From NCBI RefSeq assembly GCF_009496535.1, contig NZ_WIDL01000022.1:1-64000 (forward strand): a stretch of DNA of 64,000 nucleotides, in the 5' to 3' direction. The notes under the pieces were generated by a model that was not told where the DNA came from, did not search any database, and was given only the letters and a program-made list of their open reading frames with translations. The DNA is from Stenotrophomonas sp. MYb238 (GTDB lineage Bacteria > Pseudomonadota > Gammaproteobacteria > Xanthomonadales > Xanthomonadaceae). This document shows positions 17,788 to 25,921 of the stretch, one piece after another; within the stretch, counting starts at the first letter, position 1; the number at the start of each line of letters is the position of its first letter. The translations under genes were made by a program, and so were the position numbers.

Positions 17788-17806
17788 TATCACGGCACGC
17801 AGATGC

Positions 17807-17830
17807 CCCGAAGAGGCGCGCCTCTTCGGG
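17807..17830. repeat. 24-bp perfect palindrome
   Basis: CCCGAAGAGGCG is followed directly by its reverse complement. There is no loop and no T tract, so it may be an operator or a cruciform rather than a terminator. It lies about 50 bp upstream of the padR-chrA operon. Confidence 0.45.
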
Positions 17831-18006
17831 CGCGCTTGGGAGGCTTGACTTTCAAGACAGTTGCTCACGTCTTCGCGCCAACGGCGCTGCGCGCTTTGTT
17901 TGCCTCCAGGGGAAAGCCCTGCGGGCTATCCCCGCCGCGCAGGCTTGGCGCCCCTGCATACCTCGAACCGGCGGCGCCGGATCGGCCATGCCAGCGCCGA
18001 CGCGCG

Positions 18007-18300
18007 CTATGGCGTGTCACTCTTCTTCGCCACAGTCTCCAACTCCTGGCGCACCTGCGCCAGCAGCTGGTCGGCCTGCTGCAGGTCGTCGCAGGCATAG
18101 GCCAGGGTCAGCAGCGTGAGCGGGTGCACCTCCATGACCTCGCACAGCTCGGCCAGCTTGTTCAAGGTGGGGCTTTTGAGGTCGCGCTCCAGCGTGCTCA
18201 TGTAGGTGCGGCTGGACACGTCGGAGAACGCCTCCTGGCTCAATCCACGCGCTTTCCTGATGGTCTTTAGTGCCTCCGACAATGTATGTTTCGCTGCCAA
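18007..18300 (-). CDS. XRE-family transcriptional regulator
   Basis: A 97-residue regulator with an N-terminal helix-turn-helix (residues about 8-62: LKTIRKARGLSQEAFSDVSS, RTYMSTLERDLKSPTLNKL, LAELCEVMEVHPLTLL) and a short C-terminal helix with Gln/Leu heptads. It is divergent from the DUF2958 gene, with palindromes between them, and may control entry into the transfer or maintenance programme of the ICE. The ATG at 18300 sits at the edge of the intergenic region. Confidence 0.82.
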   Translation of the reverse strand: MAAKHTLSEALKTIRKARGLSQEAFSDVSSRTYMSTLERDLKSPTLNKLAELCEVMEVHPLTLLTLAYACDDLQQADQLLAQVRQELETVAKKSDTP

Positions 18301-18301
18301 C

Positions 18302-18363
18302 CTTGGATCTCCCCAAAATCCAAGATGACAGCCGATTGCGCCCTATAGGACTACAATCTATAG
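18302..18363. promoter_or_regulatory. Inverted repeats upstream of the XRE regulator
   Basis: CTTGGAT (18302-18308) with ATCCAAG (18318-18324), and CTATAG twice (18343-18348, 18358-18363), itself palindromic. They occupy the promoter region just before the XRE gene and could be its autoregulatory operators. Confidence 0.45.
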
Positions 18364-18429
18364 TGTTCAACTATGCTCGCCTGCCGCTTTCGTGCTTTTA
18401 CGGAAATCCGTATCTGTGGCTTCTCACAG

Positions 18430-18485
18430 AAGCGCAAAGCCGCATCCGTGTCTTTCCTCAAACCCGCCGATGCGGTTTTGCGCTT
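18430..18485 (+). promoter_or_regulatory. Long stem-loop upstream of the DUF2958 gene
   Basis: AAGCGCAAAGCCGCATC (18430-18446) pairs with GATGCGGTTTTGCGCTT (18469-18485), 16 of 17 positions plus one G-U, with a 22-base loop. It lies 38 bp before the DUF2958 start, so it would sit in the 5' leader as a control element or attenuator. Confidence 0.45.
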
Positions 18486-18523
18486 TCACGCTTCGGCGGT
18501 TTTGTGCGAATGAGGGGACGCCC

Positions 18524-18871
18524 ATGAACCAGCTCATCACCGAGGACGAGCGCAGGCTGTTGCTGGAACACGGCCAGGCCCGCGCCGCTGGCCGGGCCAT
18601 CGACCCGCTGCCCGTGGTGCGGCTGTTCACGCCGGACGCACACGCCACCTGGCTGCTGGTATCGCTCGACCCCGCCGACGGCGATACGGCCCATGGCCTG
18701 ATCGACTTGGGGATCGGCATGCCCGAGCTGTGCGAGATCAAGCTGTCCGACCTCACATCCATCGTCGGGCCGAGCAAACAGCCCGTGATGCGGGACCGGT
18801 ATTTCCGGGCGGTGCGCCCGTTGTCGGAGTACCTGCGGCTGGCTCAGGAGAATGGTTCCATCCTCGATTGA
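18524..18871 (+). CDS. DUF2958 domain protein
   Basis: A 115-residue DUF2958 protein, a small conserved gene of ICEs and plasmids with no known biochemical role. The family blocks are MNQLITEDERRLLLEHGQ, PVVRLFTPDAHATWLLVSLD, and RDRYFRAVRPLSEYLRLA. The ATG at 18524 has a GAGGGGA ribosome site; a longer upstream frame from 18392 crosses the stem-loop and is not convincing. It is divergent from the XRE regulator. Confidence 0.85.
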   Translation: MNQLITEDERRLLLEHGQARAAGRAIDPLPVVRLFTPDAHATWLLVSLDPADGDTAHGLIDLGIGMPELCEIKLSDLTSIVGPSKQPVMRDRYFRAVRPLSEYLRLAQENGSILD

Positions 18872-19213
18872 GCCGTTCGCGCCCAAGCCAAGCCGGGCGC
18901 ATTGAGACTATTTCGGTCTTGCTCCAGACCCGTCAGGTCTTAGTCCGCACTGTTGCACCAAATCGGTGCCATCGTGACGTAAACGGTCATGATGCCGGCC
19001 GTGCCATCGGGCACGGTGGATATCGCAGGAGGCGCGCATGTTCTCGCGCGCCACCGTCGCATTCAGACGATCCATGCAACCCATCGGATGCATTTCGTCT
19101 TGACACGCAAGTTACTAAGCTACCAGCTTATTCACGATTGGATGCTAGTTCGATGCGGTGACGTTTGCGTGTGAAACCGGTGACGGCCGTCCTGCTCTAC
19201 GGGAGCTTGCGTC
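18872..19213. promoter_or_regulatory. Regulatory interval before the maintenance operon
   Basis: About 340 bp without a gene. It holds a hairpin CCGTGCC/GGCACGG (18999-19016), a second hairpin GGCGCGC/GCGCGCC (19031-19052), a TTGACA hexamer (19100-19105) and the palindrome TAAGCT-ACC-AGCTTA (19116-19130) just downstream of it. This looks like a repressor-controlled promoter for the DUF2285-repA-parA genes; no good -10 hexamer at 17 bp is visible. Confidence 0.5.
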
Positions 19214-19963
19214 ATGGCCGAACCGCACCACCTCGCGCACTGGTATCCGACTGCCGCCTACCTCTACGTGCTGTGCCTAGACACGCTGGCGCTGGCCTGG
19301 GAATACCTGCGCCGCCATCCTGACTACCAGCTCGACTGGCTGCGCCGTGCGCACCGCCCCGATGCTGCGCATCGCTGGGGCATGCGTCTGCTGGAAGACC
19401 CAGCCCTGGATGCGCGTGACGCGCATCCGGCCTGGCTCCCCGGCCATGAGGCCGTGGTGCAACTCCACCCCGATGCCGATCCGCCACCGGATGCCGAGCC
19501 GTTCGCGTTTTGGCGTATTCCCGGCCACAAGCAACTGTTGCATGACGGCAAGGGACTGGCGCTGATCGCGCGCAGCCCCGGCCATTGCCTGCGCTATGCG
19601 CTGGCGCCTGGCCTGGAGGACGGCATGGCCGTGGCCCATGCCTACCGTGGCCGTGGGGCCACCCACGTGCCTGACACGCCAGCACCCATGGCTCGGCCCC
19701 GGCCGCCCCCTGCCGCGTTGATGGAGCTGCACACCCTGCAGGCGCTCGATGCGACCCTGGCGGGCGCGTCCTTGCGCGAGGTGGCTGAAGGCCTGTTCGG
19801 CGCGGATACCGCGGCCGGTTGGTACAGCGATGGCGGCTTGCGCTCCAAGGTGCGCCGCCTGGTGCGGCGCGGCGATGCGCTGATGCGCGGCGGCTATCGA
19901 CGCCTAGCACAGCTTGCGCCGCTTGAGAAGGGCCGTTTTGAAGGCCACGCAAAACGACCCTGA
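19214..19963 (+). CDS. DUF6499/DUF2285 regulator-like protein
   Basis: A 249-residue ICE backbone protein. The N-terminal DUF6499-like part (YPTAAYLYVLCLDTLALAWE, then YLRRHPDYQLDW) is followed by a C-terminal DUF2285 region (about 165-240) with LDATLAGASLREVAEGLFG and SKVRRLVRRGDALMRGGYRR, a helix-turn-helix-like segment. It is annotated in related ICEs as a putative transcriptional regulator and lies first in the maintenance cluster. Its targets are unknown. Confidence 0.82.
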   Translation: MAEPHHLAHWYPTAAYLYVLCLDTLALAWEYLRRHPDYQLDWLRRAHRPDAAHRWGMRLLEDPALDARDAHPAWLPGHEAVVQLHPDADPPPDAEPFAFWRIPGHKQLLHDGKGLALIARSPGHCLRYALAPGLEDGMAVAHAYRGRGATHVPDTPAPMARPRPPPAALMELHTLQALDATLAGASLREVAEGLFGADTAAGWYSDGGLRSKVRRLVRRGDALMRGGYRRLAQLAPLEKGRFEGHAKRP

Positions 19964-20046
19964 GCAGGAGAGCTTCGTTTTCTGAGACTGCCTCCATCCG
20001 GTTGCGCTGTGTGGCCGGAGCCCTGCAACCGATGGAGGTTCTCACC

Positions 20047-20337
20047 ATGCGTCCTGCTCCCTTGCGGCCTGCCGCCGCACCCGCAACCACCCCGGCCGCT
20101 GCCGCGCAACCGCAGCGTTATCTGACCAACGACGAGGCCGCCGACTACCTGCGGCTGTCGCCGCGCACGCTGGAAAAGCAGCGCGTGCTGGGTGGCGGCC
20201 CCAAGTTCCGCAAGTTCGGCCGGCGCGTCATGTACGCCGTGGCCGACCTCGATGCCTGGGCTTCCGAGCGCAGCTTCGAGAGCACGTCCGATCCCGAATA
20301 CGCCGAGCAGCACTCGGCGGACAGCCGTGCGCGCTGA
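20047..20337 (+). CDS. AlpA/MerR-like helix-turn-helix protein
   Basis: A 96-residue DNA-binding protein with the HTH_17 (excisionase/AlpA) pattern YLTNDEAADYLRLSPRTLEK and GGGPKFRKFGRRVMYAVADL. The N-terminal 30 residues are an Ala/Pro-rich tail. The ATG at 20047 follows GGAGG (20034-20038). In other ICEs such proteins act as excision directionality factors or activators; here it sits between DUF2285 and repA, so it may control excision or replication. Confidence 0.8.
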   Translation: MRPAPLRPAAAPATTPAAAAQPQRYLTNDEAADYLRLSPRTLEKQRVLGGGPKFRKFGRRVMYAVADLDAWASERSFESTSDPEYAEQHSADSRAR

Positions 20338-20363
20338 CCGCTGGAGCGCCGGAGGCCATCGCC

Positions 20364-21209
20364 ATGTCCAGCCCCTTGGGGCAAGTTCGGCAGGAACGCG
20401 AGCAGCTCGATCTGTTCCGTGCCCTGCCGGGCGACATGGCGCCGCGCGACAGCCAGGACCTGATGGCCTTTCCGTTCTTCTCGCTGGCGAAGTCGCGGCG
20501 CACGGAGCCGATCGACTTCCGCGCCAGCGGCATCACGATCCGCGTGGAGGGCACGCAGGAGCATGGCATCGCCACGATCTGGGATGCGGACGTTCTGATC
20601 TGGGCCGCCAGCCAGATCGTGGAAGCGCGCGATGCGGGCTTGCGCCCGTCGCGGCTGATGCAGGCCACACCCTACGAGATCCTGCGCTTTATCGGGCGCG
20701 GTACGTCGCTGCGCGACTATCAGCGCCTCAAGGCGGCCTTGGATCGCCTGCAGTCCACCACGGTGGCCACGTCGATCCGGGAGACAACCGGAAGGCGGCT
20801 GCACCGCTTCTCGTGGATCAACGAGTGGAAGGAGCTGGCCGATGCCCAGGGCACACCCTTGGGGCTGGAGCTGATCCTGCCGGACTGGTTTTACGCGGGC
20901 GTCATGGATGCTGCGCTGGTGCTGACCATCGACCCAGCGTATTTCCGGCTGACCGGTGGGATCGAGCGGTGGCTGTACCGACTGGTGCGCAAGCACGGCG
21001 GGCGACAGCCTGGCGGCTGGCAGTTCGACTTCCAGCACCTGTACCGCAAGTCGGGCAGCGTGGCGCGGTACTACGACTTCGCCGCCGACCTGCGGGCACT
21101 GGTGGCGCGGCAAGCCTTGCCTGGCTACCAGTTGGGCATCGAGTACGTCTCGGGCATTGCCTCGCCGCTGCTGACGTTCCGGCCCGTGCCGTCCACGGCA
21201 CGGGGATAA
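20364..21209 (+). CDS. repA: Replication initiator protein RepA
   Basis: A 281-residue plasmid-type initiator of the RPA family found in Tn4371-like ICEs. Recognisable blocks are QLDLFRALPGDMAPRDSQDL, MAFPFFSLAKSRR, RLKAALDRLQSTTVATSIRE and FRLTGGIERWLYRLVRKHGG. It should bind the three iterons located 25 bp after its stop and open the ICE origin, allowing the excised circle to replicate. It is 26 bp from the HTH gene and upstream of parA. Confidence 0.88.
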   Translation: MSSPLGQVRQEREQLDLFRALPGDMAPRDSQDLMAFPFFSLAKSRRTEPIDFRASGITIRVEGTQEHGIATIWDADVLIWAASQIVEARDAGLRPSRLMQATPYEILRFIGRGTSLRDYQRLKAALDRLQSTTVATSIRETTGRRLHRFSWINEWKELADAQGTPLGLELILPDWFYAGVMDAALVLTIDPAYFRLTGGIERWLYRLVRKHGGRQPGGWQFDFQHLYRKSGSVARYYDFAADLRALVARQALPGYQLGIEYVSGIASPLLTFRPVPSTARG

Positions 21210-21233
21210 CTGCTGCGCAGCCTGTGGACGGAC

Positions 21234-21297
21234 TCGTGCTATCAGGCAACAGAGGTATCGTGCTATCAGGCAACGAATCCTCGTGCTATCAGGCAAC
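21234..21297 (+). repeat. Three iterons, probable ICE replication origin
   Basis: TCGTGCTATCAGGCAAC occurs three times without change, at 21234-21250, 21258-21274 and 21281-21297, with periods of 24 and 23 bp (about two helical turns). They lie between repA and parA, the usual place for initiator-binding iterons. Confidence 0.85.
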
Positions 21298-21341
21298 AAA
21301 ATCGGCCGCCAAGCCAATGATGGCGCGGGTTTCGGCCTCTC

Positions 21342-21371
21342 CTAACTTCCCTAACTTAAATTCTCTAACTT
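21342..21371 (+). repeat. CTAACTT triple repeat in an AT-rich patch
   Basis: CTAACTT at 21342-21348, 21351-21357 and 21365-21371, in the most AT-rich stretch between repA and parA, 45 bp after the iterons. It could be a DNA unwinding element or a ParA/partner binding site. Confidence 0.5.
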
Positions 21372-21474
21372 TTAGTAGAAGCGCCGCGTCTCGGTGGACA
21401 ACCACCCAACCGGCGAGCGAAGGGCACGAAAACCAGCAGCGACAGCCGGGCTCTCCAGCAGGGAGGGCCAGGCT

Positions 21475-22113
21475 ATGATCGTCGCGCTGCTCAACCAGAA
21501 AGGCGGCGTCGGCAAGACCACGCTCGCCACCCACATCGCCGGCGAGCTGGCGATGCGCGGGCAGTCGGTCATCCTGCTGGATGCCGACCCGCAAGGCTCC
21601 GCACTGGACTGGACGCAGCGCCGCAGCCAGCAAGGTTTGCCACGGCTGTTCAGCGCCGTGGGCCTTGCACGCGAAACGCTGCACCAGGAGGCGCCAGAAC
21701 TCGCCAGGCGGGCTGATCACGTCATCATCGACGGGCCACCGCGCATCGCCGCCTTGGCGCGCTCCGCGCTGATGGCAGCCGAACGCGTGCTGATCCCGGT
21801 GCAGCCCAGCCCTTACGACCTGTGGGCCAGCGCCGAGATGGTGGCGCTGATCCGCGAGGCGCAGGTGTTTCGGCCTGCGCTGCGCGCGGCCTTCGTCATC
21901 AACCGGCGCGTAAGCACCACCGTGATCGGGCGTGAAGCACGCGGCGCGCTGGCCGATCAGCCACTTCCTGCGCTGCACTCGGAAGTGCATCAGCGCATCG
22001 TGTTCGCCGACAGTGTGGCCGCTGGCCGGCTTGCGCGCGAGATGGCGCCAGACAGCGCCGCCGCGCGCGAAATCACTGCGCTGGTCGATGAACTGCTGCG
22101 GTGGCCGTCATGA
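21475..22113 (+). CDS. parA: ParA-family partition ATPase
   Basis: A 212-residue ParA/MinD-type ATPase. The deviant Walker A is QKGGVGKTTLATHIAGEL (residues about 8-25), Walker A' is LLDADPQGSALDW (about 37-49) and switch-II/Walker B is VIIDGPPRI. It has no N-terminal DNA-binding domain, so it is the short ParA form that works with a small partner. The ATG at 21475 gives a normal N-terminus (MIVALLNQKGG). It overlaps the next gene by ATGA. It would partition or stabilise the excised, replicating ICE. Confidence 0.92.
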   Translation: MIVALLNQKGGVGKTTLATHIAGELAMRGQSVILLDADPQGSALDWTQRRSQQGLPRLFSAVGLARETLHQEAPELARRADHVIIDGPPRIAALARSALMAAERVLIPVQPSPYDLWASAEMVALIREAQVFRPALRAAFVINRRVSTTVIGREARGALADQPLPALHSEVHQRIVFADSVAAGRLAREMAPDSAAAREITALVDELLRWPS

Positions 22114-22379
22114 GCAGTCCTGCCAGCAAGCGCACGGGCAAGCGCATCGGCATCGGCATCGGCGCGCGTCCGCCCGCGAATCCGCACGCCGAGGCGTGGA
22201 TTCGCCAGGGCAGTGCCGATGACCTCCAGAAAGGCGACCTCTACACGGCCCGCCTGACCCTCGACATCACGCCCGCCATGCGGGCGCGCATCAAGGTATC
22301 GGCCTTCACGCAAGGCGTGACGGTGGCCGATCTGTTGCGCGCGCTGCTGGAGCGGGAATTCCCGGAGAAGTCCTCATGA
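22110..22379 (+). CDS. Small ParA partner, ribbon-helix-helix-like
   Basis: An 89-residue basic protein whose N-terminus is flexible and Lys/Arg/Gly-rich and whose C-terminus (about 45-86: LYTARLTLDITPAMRARIKV, GVTVADLLRALLEREF) reads as a ribbon-helix-helix DNA-binding fold. Gene order and size are those of ParG-like centromere-binding partners of short ParA proteins. It overlaps parA by ATGA and the DUF2840 gene by 4 bp. Its binding site may be the CTAACTT or iteron repeats upstream. Confidence 0.72.
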   Translation: MSSPASKRTGKRIGIGIGARPPANPHAEAWIRQGSADDLQKGDLYTARLTLDITPAMRARIKVSAFTQGVTVADLLRALLEREFPEKSS

Positions 22380-22900
22380 ACACACCCGCCTCGACGGCTT
22401 CGGCACCGCCGTCCATCCCGCCTGTCGGCGTGGCCGACGGCGTGCCGCTGACGCGCGTTGCGCTCGCATACATCGACCAACGCTTCGACCTCTACCTGCG
22501 CTTCGGTGATCCTGCTCGCATCATCCGGTTCGACCGCTGGCGCCGCTGCGCGGTGTTCACACCGAACGCGGTTCTATGCCGCATCCGTTGGCAGGCCAAC
22601 GACTACGGCACGATCCGCTGGCAGCTCATGGTGATGCAGGCTTGCATGCCGATGGATGGCGCGCAGCGCATCCCCGGCGTGCAACCAGGCGCACGCCTGT
22701 TGCTGCACGTCGAGGGTGAGCAATCGGTGCGTGCCGTGCTGGCACGCATCGACGCCATTGAGGCGCTGAGCATCGCACCTGCTGGCACTTCGCCCGCGTA
22801 CTGGCGCACGCTGGGCAACCGGCTCGCGGCGCGCTTGCCGTTGCCCGAATACAGCGCCGAGCGGCACGCCGCCTGGCTGGCCGGGAGGGCGCTGTCATGA
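22376..22900 (+). CDS. DUF2840 domain protein
   Basis: A 174-residue DUF2840 protein, always seen in this ICE family between parA and traF, of unknown function. Conserved-looking blocks are PLTRVALAYIDQRFDLYLRF, VFTPNAVLCRIRWQANDYGT and PGARLLLHVEG. It has no signal peptide or membrane span. It overlaps both neighbours by 4 bp, so parA through traF is one tightly packed operon. A link to transfer is inferred only from position. Confidence 0.85.
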   Translation: MNTPASTASAPPSIPPVGVADGVPLTRVALAYIDQRFDLYLRFGDPARIIRFDRWRRCAVFTPNAVLCRIRWQANDYGTIRWQLMVMQACMPMDGAQRIPGVQPGARLLLHVEGEQSVRAVLARIDAIEALSIAPAGTSPAYWRTLGNRLAARLPLPEYSAERHAAWLAGRALS

Positions 22901-23484
22901 CCACGATTTCTGTTCCCACTGCTCTCACGCATCCACACTCGCGCCTGCGCGCCCGCCTCATGCTGGCGGGCCTGTCCGCCTGCGGCCTCGCTGCGCTGGC
23001 CTGGGCGTCCTTCGTGCATCCACTGCCGCGCCTGACCTACAACCCGTCCGACAGCGTGGCGGTCGGCTGGTATCGCGTCGATCCGCTCGACCATCGCACC
23101 AGCTCGCTGCCACGTCCTTTGTCCGTGGGCAGCATCGTGCTGGTGCCGATGCCCGCAGAGGCTGCCGCCCTCGCTGCGCATCGCGGCTACCTGCCGACGC
23201 GCATCCCGTTGCTCAAGCGCGTGGGCGCGATGGCGCCGCAAGAGGTGTGTATCGCTGACGGCAAAGTCCGCATCGACGGCGTGCCTTCAGCCGCCGTGCT
23301 GCCTGCCGATCGCTGGGGCCGGCCGCTGCCATCCTGGCAGCAGTGCCGTCGCCTTCAGCCTGGCGAGCTGTTCCTGCTCAGCGTGACCAATCCGGCGTCG
23401 TTCGACAGCCGGTATTTCGGGCCGGTCAGCGCAGCCGCCGTGATCGGCGTTGCGCGCCCGGTTTGGCTGGAGTCGCGCCCATGA
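22897..23484 (+). CDS. traF: TraF conjugative signal peptidase (S26)
   Basis: A 195-residue membrane-anchored serine peptidase of the S26/TraF type. One N-terminal membrane helix (about 22-42) precedes the catalytic Ser block NPSDSVAVGWYRV and the general-base Lys block IPLLKRVGAM. In RP4, TraF matures and cyclises the TrbC pilin; the TrbC of this ICE is encoded at 33834. The C-terminal SRYFGPV is typical of the family. It overlaps DUF2840 by 4 bp. Confidence 0.9.
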   Translation: MTTISVPTALTHPHSRLRARLMLAGLSACGLAALAWASFVHPLPRLTYNPSDSVAVGWYRVDPLDHRTSSLPRPLSVGSIVLVPMPAEAAALAAHRGYLPTRIPLLKRVGAMAPQEVCIADGKVRIDGVPSAAVLPADRWGRPLPSWQQCRRLQPGELFLLSVTNPASFDSRYFGPVSAAAVIGVARPVWLESRP

Positions 23485-23932
23485 TGGCCGCCGATTCGCT
23501 GTACGTCGCCATGCATCTCATCGTGCCATCGGGCGTGTCGTTCCGCTGTTCGTCGCCGTGTCGTCGCGCATGCAGTGCGTGTGCATTCGCACCGCACTTC
23601 GCGCTGTCTCAGGCGCAGCCGTCCCACGTGCAGGCGTCTTGCCTCGAACACGGCTGGCCTGCGGCCATCGCCGTGTTCGCCGGTGCGCTGGCTGCTGGTG
23701 CAGCCTTGCCACCGGGCCGCAATTGCCGGGAGCGGATGCGGGAGGCAAATGCGGAAGGCAAGACAAAAGGACGCGGCACCGGGCCGCGCCCAAAGCCTGT
23801 CTGCACATGGGGGTGGCGCGGCACGGAGCGGCTTCGCCACCGTGCCGCGTGGGGCGCGAGGCCCGCGCCAACGCAGGCATGTCCGCGTGCTTTGCACGAC
23901 AGGACACGCCGTAGCTTGCGGGGAGCGCATCC
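23485..23932. other. Gene-poor interval between traF and rlxS, candidate oriT region
   Basis: About 450 bp. An open frame from 23481 overlaps the traF stop, but its composition (Arg/Cys/Ala-rich, no domain) is unconvincing. The region holds a perfect inverted repeat CGCGGCACGG (23817-23826) / CCGTGCCGCG (23840-23849) and, on the minus strand near 23897-23908, GTGTCCTGTC, loosely like the IncP nic sequence ATCCTGY. Lying just before the relaxase, it is the best place for the transfer origin. Confidence 0.4.
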
Positions 23933-25921
23933 ATGACCGACCACCGCGACGACGATTTCCGCGTGCGTCCCAGCGCCCCGAAGAACCGGGGCAAGGGCCA
24001 GGGCCAGAGCTTCGTTTCCAAGGTGCTCAAGCAGGCGGGCAAGGCCAGCGGCGGCAAGTCCTCGATACGCCATTCCGCCGTGTCCGGCGGCCAGCGCGCA
24101 GGCCAGCGGCCCGGCTCGCGCCTGGGGCGCGGCCACACGGCGGCGCGTTTCGCCGGGGCGAAGCTGACGCCCATGTCGCGGCGCGTGACCATCAAGACGC
24201 TGCTGGTCAATCACCAACGGGCCAGCCCGCAGTCACTCGCCAAGCACCTGCGCTACATCGAGCGCGACGGTGCGGGCCGCGATGGCGAGCCGGGTCTGGC
24301 CTACGGGGCGCAGGCCGACGATGCCGACCTTGAAGCCTTGAAGGAACGCTGTGCCGATGACCGGCACCATTTCCGCTTCATCGTCTCGCCCGAGGATGGC
24401 GCCGAACTGGACGACCTGCGCACCTACACGCGGCATCTGGTGAACCGCATGGAAGCTGACTTGGGCACGCGGCTGGATTGGGTGGCGGTGGATCACTGGA
24501 ACACCGACAACCCGCACACCCACCTGATCGTGCGCGGACGCGACGACACCGGCAAAGACCTCATCATCGCGGGCGACTACATCGCCCACGGCTTCCGCCA
24601 CCGGGCCGCCGAGCTGGCGACGGAATGGCTGGGGCCGCGCACTGAACTGGAGATCCAGCAGACCTTGCAGCGCGAGGTGGAACAAGAGCGGTGGACGAGC
24701 CTCGACTGCACGCTGCAACGCGAGGCCGGCGAGGATGGCCGGGTGCAGATCGAACGCTTCAATGAACCAAAGCTGCAACGCCAGCGCCTGCTGTTGATCG
24801 GCCGCCTGCAACGCTTGCAGCGCATGGGCCTGGCCGACGAGACGCAGCCCGGCACCTGGGCCGTCCATGCGGATGCCGAGAAGACCTTGCGCGCCCTGGG
24901 CGAGCGCGGCGACATCATCCGCACCATGCAGCGGGCCATGAGCGGCCAGCCGCGCGAGCTGGCGGTGTTCGAGCCCGGCGACGACGGCCGCACCGTCATC
25001 GGCCGCGTGGCCGCCAAGGGGCTGGCCGACGAGTTGCACGACCGCGGCTATCTGGTCATCGACGGCGTGGACGGCAAGGCCCACTACGTCGCGTTGAACA
25101 CCCGCGACGAGCTGGCGAACTATCCCACCGGAGCCGTGGTGGAGGTACGCGGTTCCGCCGTGGTGCGGGCGGCCGACAGGAACATCGCCGCGTTGGCGAG
25201 CGATGGCCTCTACCGCACCGATCATCACCTGGCGATCGAGCAAGGCCGAGCTGAGCCCGGCCGCGACCCGCAGGAGGTCGTCGCGGCCCACGTCCGCCGG
25301 CTGGAAGCCCTGCGCCGGGCCGGCATCGTGGAGCGCGTGGCCGATGGCTTATGGAGGGTGCCGGACGACCTGGCCGAACGTGGCCGCCAGTACGACTCGC
25401 AACGGCTGGGCGGCGTGGCCGTAGAGCTGAAATCTCATCTGCCGATTGAGCGGCAGGCACGCGTGATTGGCGCCACTTGGCTCGACCAACAACTGATCGG
25501 TGGCGGCAAGGGGCTGGGCGACTCGGGCTTTGGCGGTGACGCCAAGCAAGCCATGCAGCAGCGCGCCGACTTCCTTGAAGAACAGGGGCTGGCCGAGCGG
25601 CGGGGACAGCATGTGATCCTCGCCCGGAATCTGCTGGGCACGCTGCGCAATCGAGAACTGGCGCAGGTCGCCAAGGACATTGCCGCCGAAACCGGCCTGG
25701 AGCACCGCCCGACCACAGACGGGCAACGTGTAGCAGGTATCTACCGCCGATCCGTCATGCTTGCCAGCGGGCGCTACGCGGTGCTCGATGACGGGATCGG
25801 GTTCAACTTGGTGCCGTGGAAGCCTGTGATTGAGCGGCGACTAGGACAGCAACTTGCTGCGACAGTCCGGGGCGATACGGCGGTTTGGCATTTCACGCGG
25901 CAGCGCGGGTTAAGCCAGTGA
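23933..25921 (+). CDS. rlxS: Relaxase RlxS (DUF3363, MOB-P-like)
   Basis: A 662-residue relaxase that would nick oriT and pilot the strand into the recipient. The N-terminal 60 residues are basic and disordered. The relaxase domain carries NHQRASPQSLAKHLRYIERD and the metal-binding histidine block VDHWNTDNPHTHLIVRGRDD (about residues 184-203). The C-terminal part (about 350-660) is the DUF3363 region typical of Tn4371-family relaxases. The length is normal. The ATG at 23933 follows GGGGAG. The gene-poor interval just upstream probably contains its target. Confidence 0.92.
   Translation: MTDHRDDDFRVRPSAPKNRGKGQGQSFVSKVLKQAGKASGGKSSIRHSAVSGGQRAGQRPGSRLGRGHTAARFAGAKLTPMSRRVTIKTLLVNHQRASPQSLAKHLRYIERDGAGRDGEPGLAYGAQADDADLEALKERCADDRHHFRFIVSPEDGAELDDLRTYTRHLVNRMEADLGTRLDWVAVDHWNTDNPHTHLIVRGRDDTGKDLIIAGDYIAHGFRHRAAELATEWLGPRTELEIQQTLQREVEQERWTSLDCTLQREAGEDGRVQIERFNEPKLQRQRLLLIGRLQRLQRMGLADETQPGTWAVHADAEKTLRALGERGDIIRTMQRAMSGQPRELAVFEPGDDGRTVIGRVAAKGLADELHDRGYLVIDGVDGKAHYVALNTRDELANYPTGAVVEVRGSAVVRAADRNIAALASDGLYRTDHHLAIEQGRAEPGRDPQEVVAAHVRRLEALRRAGIVERVADGLWRVPDDLAERGRQYDSQRLGGVAVELKSHLPIERQARVIGATWLDQQLIGGGKGLGDSGFGGDAKQAMQQRADFLEEQGLAERRGQHVILARNLLGTLRNRELAQVAKDIAAETGLEHRPTTDGQRVAGIYRRSVMLASGRYAVLDDGIGFNLVPWKPVIERRLGQQLAATVRGDTAVWHFTRQRGLSQ

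Noticed and set aside
23481-23936. Small gene between traF and rlxS
   Set aside because: An open frame exists with an ATGA overlap to traF, but composition is irregular, no domain is visible and the region fits a transfer origin better.
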